Counted from the first letter of the stretch, positions 8,510 through 21,255 are shown. The stretch: DNA of 58,825 nucleotides from Saccharomonospora sp. CUA-673 (GCF_001942305.1 NZ_MKKE01000023.1:1-58825), one strand, 5' to 3'. Notes: generated by a model not told the origin, from the sequence alone. A program made the numbers and translations.

Positions 8510-9007
8510 GTGGAGTCACCGATCATTCGCCGCGCGCGTATCGCCGATGTCCGAGCGATCAAACGTCTCGTCGACGCCGACTCCGGCAGGGTGCTCCTCG
8601 AGAAGGAGCTCGTCACACTCTACGAGGCCGTGCAGGAGTTCTGGGTCGCCGAACGCGACGGCGACGTCATCGGCTGCGGCGCGCTGCACGTGCTCTGGGA
8701 GGACCTCGCCGAGATCCGCACCGTGACGGTCGACCGCTCCGCCCGCGGCCAGGGAATCGGCCACGCGCTCGTGTCCGCGCTGATCGACCTCGCCCGTAGC
8801 CTCGGCCTGCCGCGTCTGTTCGTGTTGACGTTCGAGACCGAGTTCTTCGGCCGCCGCGGATTCCGCGTGATCGACGCCCCGCCCGTCGACCCCGAGGTCT
8901 ACGAGGAGATGCGCCGCTCCCCCGACACCGGCGTCGCCGAGTTCCTCGACCTGCCGTTCGTCAAGCCCAACACCCTCGGCAACACCCGCATGCTCCTCGA
9001 GCTCTGA
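8510..9007 (+). CDS. argA: GNAT-family amino-acid N-acetyltransferase (ArgA-like)
   Basis: The 165-residue single-domain GNAT protein contains the acetyl-CoA binding loop RSARGQGIG and C-terminal strands ending in [12 protein letters not shown]. It sits between rimO/pgsA and ftsK exactly where Rv2747, the short L-glutamate/glutamine N-acetyltransferase of arginine biosynthesis, lies in mycobacteria. The FGRRGF motif is also typical of ArgA-type GNATs. The start is the GTG at 8510; the frame is open further upstream but that part overlaps rimO. The substrate is inferred from synteny. It converges on ftsK with a hairpin in between. Confidence 0.75.
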   Translation: MESPIIRRARIADVRAIKRLVDADSGRVLLEKELVTLYEAVQEFWVAERDGDVIGCGALHVLWEDLAEIRTVTVDRSARGQGIGHALVSALIDLARSLGLPRLFVLTFETEFFGRRGFRVIDAPPVDPEVYEEMRRSPDTGVAEFLDLPFVKPNTLGNTRMLLEL

Positions 9008-9028
9008 CTCCCGAGGGCCCGTCGGGAG
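9008..9028. terminator. Bidirectional terminator hairpin between argA and ftsK
   Basis: CTCCCGA (9008-9014) and TCGGGAG (9022-9028) form a perfect 7-bp stem with the loop GGGCCCG. It sits directly after the argA stop and just past the convergent ftsK stop at 9037. No T-tract is present. Confidence 0.6.
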
Positions 9029-9036
9029 CACCGGGC

Positions 9037-11714
9037 TCAGGGGGTGGGGGCGTCGTCCTCGTCGTCGGCGGTCGGGGGGTCCTCGCCGCGGATGAAGGCG
9101 AGGGTGGCCGGCAGGTCGTCGGGTTTGACGAGCACGTCGCGGGCCTTCGATCCCTCCGACGGGCCCACGACGCCGCGGCTTTCGAGCATGTCCATCAGCC
9201 GGCCCGCCTTCGCGAAGCCGACCCGCAGCTTGCGCTGCAGCATCGACGTCGAGCCGAACTGCGAGGTCACGATCAGCTCGGCGGCCTGCAGCAGCACGTC
9301 GAGGTCGTCGCCGATGTCCTCGTCGATCTGCTTCTTCTCGTCGGCCTTGGCCTGGGTGACGCCGTCGGTGTAGTCGGGTTCGGCCTGCTGCTTGGTGAAG
9401 TCGACGATCGCCTGGATCTCGTCGTCACCGATGAACGAGCCCTGGATGCGGATCGTCTTGCCCGCGCCCATCGGCAGGTACAGCCCGTCGCCCATGCCGA
9501 TCAGCTTCTCGGCGCCCGGCTGGTCCAGGATGACCCGCGAGTCGGTGAGCGAGGACGTCGCGAACGCCAGCCGCGACGGCACGTTCGTCTTGATCAGGCC
9601 GGTCACGACGTCGACCGAGGGCCGCTGGGTCGCCAGCACGAGGTGGATGCCGGCGGCACGCGCCTTCTGCGTGATGCGCACGATCGCGTCCTCGACGTCG
9701 CGCGGCGCGGTCATCATCAGGTCGGCCAGCTCGTCGACGATCGCGAGGATGTACGGGTACGGCCGGTACTCCCGCTCGCTGCCCGGCGGCGCGGTGATGT
9801 CGCCGTTGCGGACCTTGGTGTTGAAGTCGTCGATGTGCCGCACCCGGTTGGCCTGCATGTCCTGGTACCGCTGCTCCATCTCCTCCACGAGCCAGGCCAG
9901 CGCGGCGGCGGCCTTCTTCGGCTGGGTGATGATGGGCGTGATCAGGTGCGGAATGCCCTCGTACGGCGTCAGCTCGACCATCTTCGGGTCGATCAGGATC
10001 ATCCGGCACTCGTCCGGGGTGGCACGGGCCAGCAGCGACACGAGCATCGAGTTGACGAAGCTCGACTTACCGGAACCGGTGGACCCGGCAACGAGCAGGT
10101 GCGGCATCTTCGTCAGGTTCGCCGTGACGAAGTCGCCCTCGATGTCCTTGCCGAGGCCGATCACCATCGGATGCGTGTCCTTGGCCGCCTTCGCCGAGCG
10201 CAGCACATCCCCGAGGCGGACCATCTCGCGGTCGGAGTTGGGCACCTCGATGCCGACCGCCGACTTGCCGGGGATCGGCGCCAGCAGCCGCACGTTGTCG
10301 GTGGCGACCGCGTAGGCGATGTTCTTGGTCAGCGCGGTGATCTTCTCGACCTTCACGCCGGGGCCGAGCTCGACCTCGTAGCGAGTCACCGTCGGTCCGC
10401 GCACGAATCCGGTGACCTGGGCGTCGATGTTGAACTGCTCCAGCACGCCGGTGATCGACTCGATCATCGCGTCGTTGGCCTTGCTGCGCGCCTTCGGCGG
10501 ATCGCCGAGCGTCAGCAGCTCCGGCGACGGCAACTGATAGTCGCCCTCGACGGCGCGGGTGATCGACAGTGCCGGTTCCGCGCGCGTCTCGCGTCCGCGT
10601 CGGCGTTCTGGGCGGCCTTCGCCGCCTTCGCGGTCGCCTTGCTCGCCGCCGACTTGCCGGCACCGGCGGTACCGGCAGCCGCTGCCGACGCCGTCTCGGC
10701 CTCGGGTTCGAGCATGTCGTCGAGCGTCGACTCGACCCCGGGCTCGCCGGCCGTCGACTGTCGGCGCCGGGACGGCTTGCGCAGCCGCACCGCTGCCGGA
10801 TCACCCTCGACCTCGGCACCGCCGCCGCGCGCGCCCCGGCGCCCGCGCGGACTGTGGTAGTCCGCCTCGTCGTAGTCGAACTGCCCGGACTCGTCGTAGT
10901 CGAAGTCCCCGCGCTCGTCGGGGTCGGTGCCCCATTCGCTGAGCCGACGGGGGATGTCGCGGACCGGGGTGCCGGTGAACACGAGCACCCCGAAGGTCAG
11001 CGCGAGCACGAGCAGCGGCGTCGCCACCCACACGGTCACGCCGCGGGCCAGCAGGTCGCCGGAGAACCACCCGAGCCAGCCGCCGGCGTACATCTGCCCG
11101 TCGTGCGTCTGTGGACGGGCGTTGATCAGGTGCAGCAGTCCCAGCACGGACAGGGTCATCAGCAGCGTGCCGATGACGCGCCGGGGGCGGGTGTCGGGGT
11201 TCTGCTCGGAGCGCATGAGCGCCACGGCCACGACGACCAGCGCCAGCGGCACGGCCACCGAGCCGGCACCGAACACGCTGCGCATGCCGATGGCGACGAC
11301 GTCGCCCACGGGGCCGGCGCCGGCCCACAGCACGCCGACGGCGGTGATCAGGGCGAGCGCGATCAGTCCGAGGGCCAGGCCGTCCCTGCGGTGTTCGGGT
11401 TCGAGTTCCCGGGTGCGGCCGACCGTCCTGGCGAGCCCGCCGACGCCCTTGGCCGCGAGGTTCCAGCCCGCGCGCAGGGCCGAGCCGCCGCCCTTCGATC
11501 CCCCGCGCCGCGCGGAGCCGGTCTTCACCGGCTTGCGGGCGGGCGTCCGGGACGAGGACGCGGCGCGCGTACGCGACGAGGAGGCGCGTCGCGACGCGCT
11601 CGAGCCGGGTCCGGACTTACCGGACCCTGCTTTCGCGGACCCCGCCTTGCCGGACTTGGCCGTCCCGCTCTTGCCGGACCCGCTGCGTCCCTTCGTCACC
11701 GACCCACTTGCCAT
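9037..11714 (-). CDS. ftsK: DNA translocase FtsK (one frame break)
   Basis: FtsK pumps chromosome DNA at the division septum and coordinates dimer resolution. The N-terminal part (from ATG 11714) has a Lys/Ser/Gly/Ala-rich basic tail of ~75 residues, four membrane segments (about 115-240) and an acidic linker. The C-terminal part carries Walker A GSTGSGKS, the Walker B region [11 protein letters not shown], and the gamma winged helix ([20 protein letters not shown]). About 892 residues are expected. The frame breaks in the linker near 10583, where one base in a GCGCGCGG context seems missing. FtsK is normally essential in growing actinobacteria, so the break is probably a sequence error. Confidence 0.93.
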
Positions 11715-11843
11715 GTGTTCACGGTAACCGGCTGACCACCCGTGTCCCAGCCGCCACACGCGCATACACCCGTACCAACCTCATGTCACAGCTGTCGCCG
11801 ACCGGTCGACGGGGCTCATTCGTCCGCGTGACATCCTGCTCGC

Positions 11844-12656
11844 ATGGCGGGCGAGACCACGGACAGTAATGACACGGCGGCCGTCGGGGGGACTCCGGCG
11901 ATCTGGCGGGCCATGCTCGCGTTCGATCACAACCTCGTGCGACTCGCGGGTCGACTCAGGGTGACCGGTTCCGTGCCCCGCGAGCTGCGGGGTCGTCCGA
12001 TGCTCATCGCGGCCAACCACATCGGCAATTTCGACCCGTTCGTCCTGATGGCGGCGTGCCGTTCGATCGGACTCGCACCGCGGTTCATGCTCGCCGGGGG
12101 CCTGCTGGACACCCCGGTGCTGGGCCCCGCGCTCAAGGCCAGCGGCCATCTGCGGGTGGACCGGGGTTCGGCGTCGGCGGTGCAGCAGTTCACCACGGCC
12201 GTGGAGGAACTGCGGTCGACGCGCGCGCCGATCATCGTCTACCCGGAGGGTCAGATCAGCCGCGATCCCGGTCTGTGGCCGGAGCGGGGCAAGACCGGGC
12301 TGGCGCGGCTGGCGTTGGGGTCGGGAGTTCCCGTGGTGCCGATCAGCCAGTGGGGTGCGCACGAGGCGGTGTACTGGGGCACGAAGACGGTGAGCGGGCT
12401 GGGTGACGTGGTGCCGTTGGCACGGTCGGGACTCACCTCTCCCCTGCGCAGGCCGACGTTCCGGGTGCATTTCGGCGAGCCGGTCGAGCTGGACGAGTTC
12501 GACGCGGGCACCCCGGGACATGCGGTGCGGGCCCACGCGAAGATCATGCGCACGATCACCGAGGGGCTCGTGCCGTTGCGCCGCGACGAACCGGACGTGC
12601 CGCGTTTCCACGACCCGACCCGCCCGACGGACGCGGTCAGCCCCTGGCGCCCGTGA
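11844..12656 (+). CDS. 1-acylglycerol-3-phosphate acyltransferase-like protein (PlsC family)
   Basis: The 270-residue protein shows the PlsC acyltransferase blocks: NHIGNFD (58-64, the HX4D catalytic motif), a glycine-rich GGLLDTPVLG stretch, and YPEGQIS for glycerol-phosphate binding. A VPVVPISQWG block completes the set. It probably transfers acyl chains to a lysophospholipid-type acceptor at the membrane face; the exact acceptor is not determined. The start is ATG 11844. The 3' end overlaps the convergent Lrp-type regulator by 20 bp. Confidence 0.87.
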   Translation: MAGETTDSNDTAAVGGTPAIWRAMLAFDHNLVRLAGRLRVTGSVPRELRGRPMLIAANHIGNFDPFVLMAACRSIGLAPRFMLAGGLLDTPVLGPALKASGHLRVDRGSASAVQQFTTAVEELRSTRAPIIVYPEGQISRDPGLWPERGKTGLARLALGSGVPVVPISQWGAHEAVYWGTKTVSGLGDVVPLARSGLTSPLRRPTFRVHFGEPVELDEFDAGTPGHAVRAHAKIMRTITEGLVPLRRDEPDVPRFHDPTRPTDAVSPWRP

Positions 12657-13137
12657 CCTCTCCCGGTCGTCGGGTGGGCACGGCCGATCCGGTGCGCACC
12701 GGGTCGAGCACGAACAGGGTCGTGTACCGCTTGACGTTGGGGTCCTCCTGGAACAGTCGCTTGGCGACGTCGTTCTTGTGCCGCATGCCGACGCAGGCGA
12801 GGACGACGACGTAGTCGTAGTCGCCGGAGACCTCGTAGGCCTGCTGCACCTCGGGGGCCTCGAGCAGCCGGGCGCGGTAGCGACGGCCCTCCTCCGGGGT
12901 GTCGTCCTCGATGGTCACCAGGCACACGGCGAGGATCACCTCGGGCACGTGCCGCGGGTCGAGCACGGCGACGTTGTGACTGAGCAGCCCCGCCGAGCGG
13001 TACCGCTGGACGCGCCGCAGCACGGCACTCGGCGAGAGGCCGACGTCGTCGCCGAGGTCGCGCAGGGTGCGCGACGCGTCGCGTTGCAGCAGGTCCAGCA
13101 GCACGTGGTCGAGGTCGTCGAGCGCGAGATCGGTCAC
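12637..13137 (-). CDS. Lrp/AsnC family transcriptional regulator
   Basis: The 166-residue protein starts at the GTG at 13137 (VTDLALDDLDHVLL). It has the N-terminal AsnC-type helix-turn-helix (RTLRDLGDDVGLSPSAVLRR) followed by the RAM ligand-binding domain (VSGDYDYVVVLACVGM). Such regulators sense amino acids and often control an adjacent exporter. Here the divergent neighbour is an EamA-type exporter at 13286. A perfect 21-bp palindrome covers its own start codon, implying autoregulation. A much longer upstream frame exists but lacks homology and would run through the operator. Confidence 0.88.
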   Translation of the reverse strand: MTDLALDDLDHVLLDLLQRDASRTLRDLGDDVGLSPSAVLRRVQRYRSAGLLSHNVAVLDPRHVPEVILAVCLVTIEDDTPEEGRRYRARLLEAPEVQQAYEVSGDYDYVVVLACVGMRHKNDVAKRLFQEDPNVKRYTTLFVLDPVRTGSAVPTRRPGEVTGARG

Positions 13138-13154
13138 GCAACGATATTGCGTGA
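13134..13154. promoter_or_regulatory. Perfect 21-bp palindrome, likely Lrp operator
   Basis: TCACGCAA-CGATA-TTGCGTGA is a perfect inverted repeat with 8-bp arms and an AT-rich 5-bp centre, the geometry of Lrp/AsnC sites. It overlaps the GTG start of the regulator gene and lies 130 bp before the divergent EamA exporter gene. Confidence 0.65.
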
Positions 13155-13285
13155 GCGTGGCAAAACTTTCAATCGCGCACACGGGCCCGGCGGCTAACGT
13201 CTGAGTCCGGCCCTTCCGGTGGCCCCGCTCAGCGCCGAGCTCTCCCTGATTCCCCCGCTGCCCCGATCCCGAGGATTCCTGCCCC

Positions 13286-14296
13286 ATGACCACGACGCGG
13301 CCCGAGCGGCCCACCGGCGGCGGACCGGCCCGGCCGGCCGGCCCCGCCCCCACGTTCCGTCCGCACTACCCGCGTGGCGTGTTGCTGCTGCTGGTCGCGT
13401 CGGTGTGCTTCGGCAGCTCCGGGGTGATCGGCAAACCGGCGATGACGGCGGGCATGGCTCCCGAGCAGGTGGCGGCGGCGCGCATCGGCATCGCGGCGGT
13501 GGTGCTGCTGGTGTGCGTCGCTCTGGTGCGACCGGAGCTGCTGCGGGTCCGCGCGGGCCAGTGGCGGCTGCTCGTCGGCTACGGCCTGCTCGGCGTGGCG
13601 GGCGTGCAGGTGCTGTACTTCGTTGCCGCGTCGCGGATTCCGGTCGGCGTGGCGATCCTGCTCGAATTCACCTCGCCGGTGCTGGTGGCGCTGTGGGTGC
13701 GGTTCGTCCGGCGGGTGCGACTGCCGTGGCCGATGTGGCTGGGCATCGCACTGGCGTTGACGGGCCTGGCGATGGTCGCGCAGGTCGGCACCGGACTGTC
13801 GCTGGACGCGATCGGCCTGCTGGCCGGCGCGGGCGCGGCGGTGTGCTCGGCGGCGTACTTCCTGCTGGGCGAACGCGGTGTGGCCGATCACCATCCGCTG
13901 GGGATGGTCACGTGGGGCATGACGATCGGCGCGGTGGCGATGTTCGTGGTGGCACCGCCCTGGACGTGGCCGGCCGACGTCGTGACGGCACCGGCGGAGC
14001 TGGGGCCGTGGCAGCCGCCGGTGTGGGTGCTGCTGGTGGCCGTCGCGGTGCTGTCGACGGTGCTGGCGTATGCGACGGGCACGGCGTCGTTGCGGCATCT
14101 GCCGGTCGCGGCGGCGAGCGTGCTGGCGTTGGTGGAACCGCTGATCGCGACCGGTGCGGCCTGGTTGCTGCTCGGCGAGGCGTTGACGAGCTGGCAGGTG
14201 CTCGGCGCCATGGTCCTGCTGGGCGGCGCGTTGCTGGTGCAGCTGACGTCGCCGAAGAAGCAGCCGATCGGCGAACCGTTGCCCGTGCGTGATTAG
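13286..14296 (+). CDS. EamA/DMT-superfamily transporter
   Basis: The 336-residue membrane protein has two tandem EamA repeats of five predicted helices each, starting after a Pro-rich cytoplasmic N-terminus of ~28 residues. Recognisable family features are CFGSSGVIGKPA in helix 1, EFTSPVLVALW, and LVEPLIATGAAWLLLGE near the end. DMT proteins of this kind commonly export amino acids or related metabolites. The substrate is unknown, but the divergent Lrp-type gene suggests an amino acid. The start is ATG 13286. Confidence 0.87.
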   Translation: MTTTRPERPTGGGPARPAGPAPTFRPHYPRGVLLLLVASVCFGSSGVIGKPAMTAGMAPEQVAAARIGIAAVVLLVCVALVRPELLRVRAGQWRLLVGYGLLGVAGVQVLYFVAASRIPVGVAILLEFTSPVLVALWVRFVRRVRLPWPMWLGIALALTGLAMVAQVGTGLSLDAIGLLAGAGAAVCSAAYFLLGERGVADHHPLGMVTWGMTIGAVAMFVVAPPWTWPADVVTAPAELGPWQPPVWVLLVAVAVLSTVLAYATGTASLRHLPVAAASVLALVEPLIATGAAWLLLGEALTSWQVLGAMVLLGGALLVQLTSPKKQPIGEPLPVRD

Positions 14297-14330
14297 GCCG
14301 GTCGCGGGACCGGACTCGCAGGTGTCGGCT

Positions 14331-14349
14331 ATGCCCGGTTGCCGGGCAT
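14331..14349 (+). terminator. Hairpin terminator after the EamA gene
   Basis: ATGCCCGG-TTG-CCGGGCAT is a perfect 8-bp stem with a 3-nt loop, 35 bp beyond the stop codon of the transporter. No T-tract is present. Confidence 0.5.
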
Positions 14350-14432
14350 CCCGCGGTGCGGTTCAGTCAATGTTCGTCCCGCGCACAGCGGGCGTCGTTG
14401 CGCCGTTCGCCTCCACACGAAGAGATGGGGCC

Positions 14433-15013
14433 ATGCCCAGTACCGAGCGTGCCTTGTTCCTCCGCGAGTTCCTGCGTAGTCCCCTGCGGACGCGTCGGCG
14501 ATCCCGAGTTCCCCGAGTTTGGCCGAGCGAATGCTCACGGCACTGCCCGAGGGCGGCGATCCGGTGGTGGTCGAGCTGGGCCCGGGCACGGGCGCGTTCA
14601 CGGAGCCGATCCAGCGCAGGCTCGACGGCCGGGGCCGGCACATCGCGATCGAGCTGAACCCGACGATGTCCGAGCACCTGGCGCGGCGCTGCCCGAACGT
14701 CGAGGTCGTGACCGACGTGGCCGACAACCTGCCGGCCGTCCTCGCCGACCGCGGCCTGTCCGGTGCGGATTATGTCGTCAGCGGCCTGCCCTGGTCGGCG
14801 TTCACGGGGTCGCTGATCGACACGATCGCCGGGGCCATGTCCCCGGCCGGCATCTACACCCAGTTCACCTACACCTGGACGCGGTGGGCGCCGCCGGCCA
14901 AGCGGCAGCTGCACGAGCTGCGCGAGGCGTTCGACGACGTGGCGATCACCCCCACGGTGTGGCGCAACCTGCCGCCGGCGTTCGTCTACGTCTCCCGGCT
15001 CGCCCCCGCCTGA
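14433..15013 (+). CDS. Class I SAM-dependent methyltransferase (one frame break)
   Basis: The product resembles phospholipid N-methyltransferase-like/rRNA adenine dimethylase-fold proteins. The N-terminus MPSTERALFLREFLRSPLRT is read from ATG 14433. A missing G near 14492 breaks the frame; restoring it gives ...RTASAIPSSPSLAERMLTALPEGG, continuous with the SAM site VVELGPGTGAF and the ELNPTMSEHL acidic loop. The motif IV-like stretch is GLPWSAF, and a typical C-terminal FVYVSRL follows. About 193 residues are expected. The substrate is unknown; lipid headgroup or small-molecule methylation is possible. Confidence 0.78.
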
Positions 15014-15025
15014 CCGCCGCCCCGG

Positions 15026-15070
15026 CCACCCACACCGCAGCCACCCGGACCGCAACCACCCGGACCGCAG
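15026..15070. repeat. Three 15-bp tandem repeats
   Basis: CCACCCACACCGCAG, CCACCCGGACCGCAA and CCACCCGGACCGCAG are consecutive at 15026-15040, 15041-15055 and 15056-15070. They fill the gap between the convergent methyltransferase and PHP-hydrolase genes. Confidence 0.6.
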
Positions 15071-15079
15071 CGCCGCCGG

Positions 15080-16591
15080 TCAGTGCGGTTCGGTGAGCCA
15101 GATCGGGTTGCTCAGCGAGACCATGCGGGCCCAGGCGCGGGCCCGGACCTCGACGCGCAGGAACCGCGCGGCGCGACCCCGGCCACGCCAGGTGAGGGTG
15201 CCCGTGCCGTCGCCGGACGTGTGGGCCTTGCCGCCGGGGCCGAGGGCGCTGTGCACGACGAGCGTCGACTCCGGCGCACCGGTCACCGTCGCCGTCAGCG
15301 TCACCTCGGCGCCGCGCGCGACGGGCAGCTCCCCGCCGATGCCGGCGCTCGCCGCGCCGCTGGTGGCTGTGACCTCCAGCGTCACGTCCGAGGACTCGGC
15401 GAGGTAGGCCCGGCCGGCGCGCATCGCGTCCACGAGCGCCGGCACGGACAGCTCGGCGGCCTCGACCACCGTCTGCGGCCGGCCGATGGGCTGTTCGGGG
15501 CGGTGCGAGTCGCTGTTGCCGAGCGCCGTGATCCGCCTGCCCGTGAGCAGCGTGGTGTGCCACAGCCCGACCGCGGCCTCGTCGAACGCGTTCCACGGGC
15601 CGTTCCACACCTCCATGGCGTCGAGGTGCGCCGTGCCGAACTCCCACGCCGTGCCGGGCACGGGGATCGTGGGGTGCGCCGCGGCCACCAGACCGCCCGC
15701 CTCGCGCACGGCGGCGGCGAACCCGGCGAACGCTCCCCGGTCCACAGGGCCGTAGCGCCAGTCGACCCACATCTCGTACGGGATCCCCAGCGCCAGCCAG
15801 TGTCCGTGCCGCGTCGTCACCTCCTCGCCGGCCAGGACGAGGAGGTCGTCGCCGGTGTGGCGGCCCCAGATGTGGTTGGCGGAGCTGGTGTTGTGCTCGG
15901 TCGAGGCGAAGAAGTCCACACGGGACTCCCGGGCCGCGACGACGACCTCCTCGGGTCGCCGCGTGCCGTCCGAGTGCACCGAGTGGACGTGCAGATCGCC
16001 GCGGTACCAGCCGTGGCCGGTGCCGTCGATCCGCACCGGCGCCGGTTCGGGCACGAACGACGGGCCGGGCTCGGCGTACTCGACGGTGACCGTGAGCTCC
16101 CACCGCATGCCGAGCGGGTTGAGCACCACCGGGCCGAGGGCGACCGCCCACGTGCCGGGTTCGAGCGCGCCCGCGAGGTAGCCGGGGGTCGCGTCGGTGG
16201 CGCTGACGGTGAACTCGCGGCGCGCACCGCCCGACCAGCCCCGGAAGCCGTCGGCGGTGCCGACGTCCCACCCGTCGGCGTCGAACAGGCCGAGGTCGAG
16301 GACCTGCGATGTGATGCCGGGCGCCGCGAACTCCGCGTACCAGGCCGTCACCGAGATCCGCCGCGCTCCGGGGCCCACGTCGAACGGCACGTACTCCCAG
16401 CGGTGGATGCCCACCGGCGAGCGCCCGCTGAACGTCTCCACCGTCTCCGACGATCCGTCCGCGCCCGCGGACGTGCGGGTGCGCGCGTTGGCGACGTGCG
16501 CGGGCGCCAGCGCGGCGAGGCCCGCGGCCGCGAGCAGCGACCCGGTCCGCAACAGGCCGCGCCGTGATCCACCCAGCGAGTCCAGCGACAT
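15080..16591 (-). CDS. Tat-exported PHP-domain metallohydrolase (CehA/McbA family)
   Basis: A 503-residue secreted protein starting at ATG 16591. Residues ~9-40 are a Tat signal (SRRGLL followed by a hydrophobic Ala/Leu stretch and ANA cleavage site). A beta-rich N-terminal domain (about 45-210) precedes the PHP domain with metal ligands GDLHVHSVHSDGT, STEHN, AAHPTIP and GNSDSHRP. A beta-sandwich-like C-terminal domain follows. CehA/McbA proteins hydrolyse esters such as carbaryl; others in the family are likely phosphoesterases. The actual substrate is unknown. It stands alone between convergent and co-directional neighbours. Confidence 0.82.
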   Translation of the reverse strand: MSLDSLGGSRRGLLRTGSLLAAAGLAALAPAHVANARTRTSAGADGSSETVETFSGRSPVGIHRWEYVPFDVGPGARRISVTAWYAEFAAPGITSQVLDLGLFDADGWDVGTADGFRGWSGGARREFTVSATDATPGYLAGALEPGTWAVALGPVVLNPLGMRWELTVTVEYAEPGPSFVPEPAPVRIDGTGHGWYRGDLHVHSVHSDGTRRPEEVVVAARESRVDFFASTEHNTSSANHIWGRHTGDDLLVLAGEEVTTRHGHWLALGIPYEMWVDWRYGPVDRGAFAGFAAAVREAGGLVAAAHPTIPVPGTAWEFGTAHLDAMEVWNGPWNAFDEAAVGLWHTTLLTGRRITALGNSDSHRPEQPIGRPQTVVEAAELSVPALVDAMRAGRAYLAESSDVTLEVTATSGAASAGIGGELPVARGAEVTLTATVTGAPESTLVVHSALGPGGKAHTSGDGTGTLTWRGRGRAARFLRVEVRARAWARMVSLSNPIWLTEPH

Positions 16592-16749
16592 GCCGCTGAG
16601 TCTTGCCCACCCGGCAGAGCGCGGGATGAACACGCGGTGAAGCCTGCCCGGCCGAACCGGGAGGAATCCGGCACCGCCGGGCTGGCACTACCCCCGGCGC
16701 GGAACGGGTTCCGGCAGACGGGCCAGACGACGTGGAAGGCTCGGCCGGT

Positions 16750-19559
<2,810 letters not shown>

Positions 19560-19583
19560 TCACCTGCCGGCGCCGGTCGGCAC

Positions 19584-19597
19584 CGGAAGTTCTTCCG
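19584..19597. promoter_or_regulatory. 14-bp palindrome upstream of dapA
   Basis: CGGAAG-TT-CTTCCG is a perfect dyad about 115 bp upstream of the dapA start and just beyond the kinase stop. It could be an operator or part of a terminator. No regulator can be assigned. Confidence 0.3.
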
Positions 19598-19632
19598 AAC
19601 GCCGCCCCGGCGGGCCCGCTACCGCACCGGTC

Positions 19633-21198
19633 TCACTCGACGTCGCGGGTGACGGTGCTGTCGAGGCGGCCGCCCTCGGCGGGCACCGCGAAGCAGTAGA
19701 TCGAGCGCACCGGGTCGTTGTCGTCGGTGATCGGACGGTTCCACTGGTCCTCGGTCGGCACCATCGCCAGGTACTGCAGACCGTCCCGCGCGGTGTCGCG
19801 GATGCGGTTGCTGTGGAACGACGCGGCGCACTTCGCCTCGGCGAAGGTGCGCACGTACTCGTCCCCGGGGTAGGACGCCGTGACCTCGTCGCCCGTCCCG
19901 GACTGCGACGGCGTCACCGACGCGTGGTCGAACATCTGCGCGTCGTGCGATTCGTCCTCGCAGCGCACGGCGTTGCTGTCCGAGAACGCCGTCCCCGGGG
20001 TGAGCGGGGTGTTCACGCACGGGCGCGTGCCGGGGTTGAAGTAGTAGTGCTCGATGTCGCCGCCCTGGCCGTAGGTCAGCGTCTCGGCCATGGCGCCGTC
20101 GGTGCCGCTCGACCAGATCGGCCTGCCGAGGAAGATCCCGCCGACCAGCAACGCCACCGCCGCGGCGGAACCGCCGATGAGCAGCGCCTTGCGCTTGCCG
20201 GCCGACATGCCGCCGGACGGTCCGCCGCCGGCCGTGTTCGGCATGGCGGTGGTCGGCGGTCCGCCGCCGGGGTGCATCGCCGTGGCGTGCGGTCCGGGCT
20301 GTCCGGCCATGGGGTATCCGGCGGTGGGTTGGCCGCCGGGCGGGGTCATCGCGGGCTGGCTCGCCGCGGTCAGCAGACCGCGCGCCTGACCGGCCGGGAT
20401 CCGCGCCTCCGGCGCCGCGGTCAGCATGCCCGTGATCGCGGTGGCCAGCGGTCCGTGCGTGCGGGCCAGCTGCGGCGCCTCGTTCATGATCGCGTGCAGC
20501 GTGGCCGCGGTGGTCTGCCGTTCGAAGGGCAGCACGCCCTCGGCCGCGAAGTACAACGTCACGCCCAGCGACCACAGGTCCGACGCCGCCAGCGCCTCCT
20601 GACCGGCCACCCGCTCGGGCGACATGAACGCGGGCGAACCGATCAGCATCCCGCTGGTGGTGATCCGCGGGTCGTCGACGGCCTGCGCGATCCCGAAATC
20701 GGTCAGCTTCGCGCGGCCGTTCGGCGCGACCATGATGTTGCCGGGTTTGACGTCCCGGTGGACGATGCCGGCACGGTGCGCGGCCTCCAGGGCCGACAGC
20801 ACCTGCTCGCCGATGCGGGCGACCTCGTGCAACGGCAGCGGGCCCCGCTCGGCGACCAGGTCCGACAGGGTCGGCGCCTCGACGAGCTCCATCACGATGA
20901 ACGTCGCGTCCCCCTCGGTGACGACGTCGAACACCGTCACCACGGCCGGATCGTTCAGCCGGCCACCCGTGCGCACCTCGCGCAGCACGCGTTCGGAGAA
21001 CACCGTGGCGCTCTCCCCGTCCGGCAGCCGCAGTTCCTTGATCGCGACATGCCGCCCGATCACGGTGTCCTCGGCACGCCACACGACACCCATCCCGCCC
21101 CGCCCCAACTCGGCCAGCAGGCGGTAGCGGTCGGCCACGGTCCGCGCCGGACGGTGGGCGTGGGTGGTCGAATCCTGGTTCGGGGCGTTCTCGGTCAC
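19633..21198 (-). CDS. Membrane serine/threonine kinase with septum-formation-like outer domain
   Basis: The 521-residue protein has a complete Hanks-type kinase domain at about 25-285: GRGGMGVVW loop, VAIKEL lysine, IVHRDVKPGN catalytic loop, LTDFGIAQ and SPAFMSPER. A Pro/Gly-rich juxtamembrane linker leads to one membrane helix (about 340-360). The outer domain of ~160 residues holds four cysteines (CVNT, RCED, KCAA, YCFA) and a YPGDEY block resembling the Septum_form (PF13845) pattern. It is probably a PknB-like sensor of a cell-wall or septal signal. It lies between dapA and the ACT/thyX pair, where mycobacteria have no kinase. The start is GTG 21198. Confidence 0.87.
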   Translation of the reverse strand: MTENAPNQDSTTHAHRPARTVADRYRLLAELGRGGMGVVWRAEDTVIGRHVAIKELRLPDGESATVFSERVLREVRTGGRLNDPAVVTVFDVVTEGDATFIVMELVEAPTLSDLVAERGPLPLHEVARIGEQVLSALEAAHRAGIVHRDVKPGNIMVAPNGRAKLTDFGIAQAVDDPRITTSGMLIGSPAFMSPERVAGQEALAASDLWSLGVTLYFAAEGVLPFERQTTAATLHAIMNEAPQLARTHGPLATAITGMLTAAPEARIPAGQARGLLTAASQPAMTPPGGQPTAGYPMAGQPGPHATAMHPGGGPPTTAMPNTAGGGPSGGMSAGKRKALLIGGSAAAVALLVGGIFLGRPIWSSGTDGAMAETLTYGQGGDIEHYYFNPGTRPCVNTPLTPGTAFSDSNAVRCEDESHDAQMFDHASVTPSQSGTGDEVTASYPGDEYVRTFAEAKCAASFHSNRIRDTARDGLQYLAMVPTEDQWNRPITDDNDPVRSIYCFAVPAEGGRLDSTVTRDVE

Positions 21199-21255
21199 GC
21201 GGTGGCCTCACTTCGTCCAACTGGGTGCGCGCCGATAGTAACGACGCCTATCACC

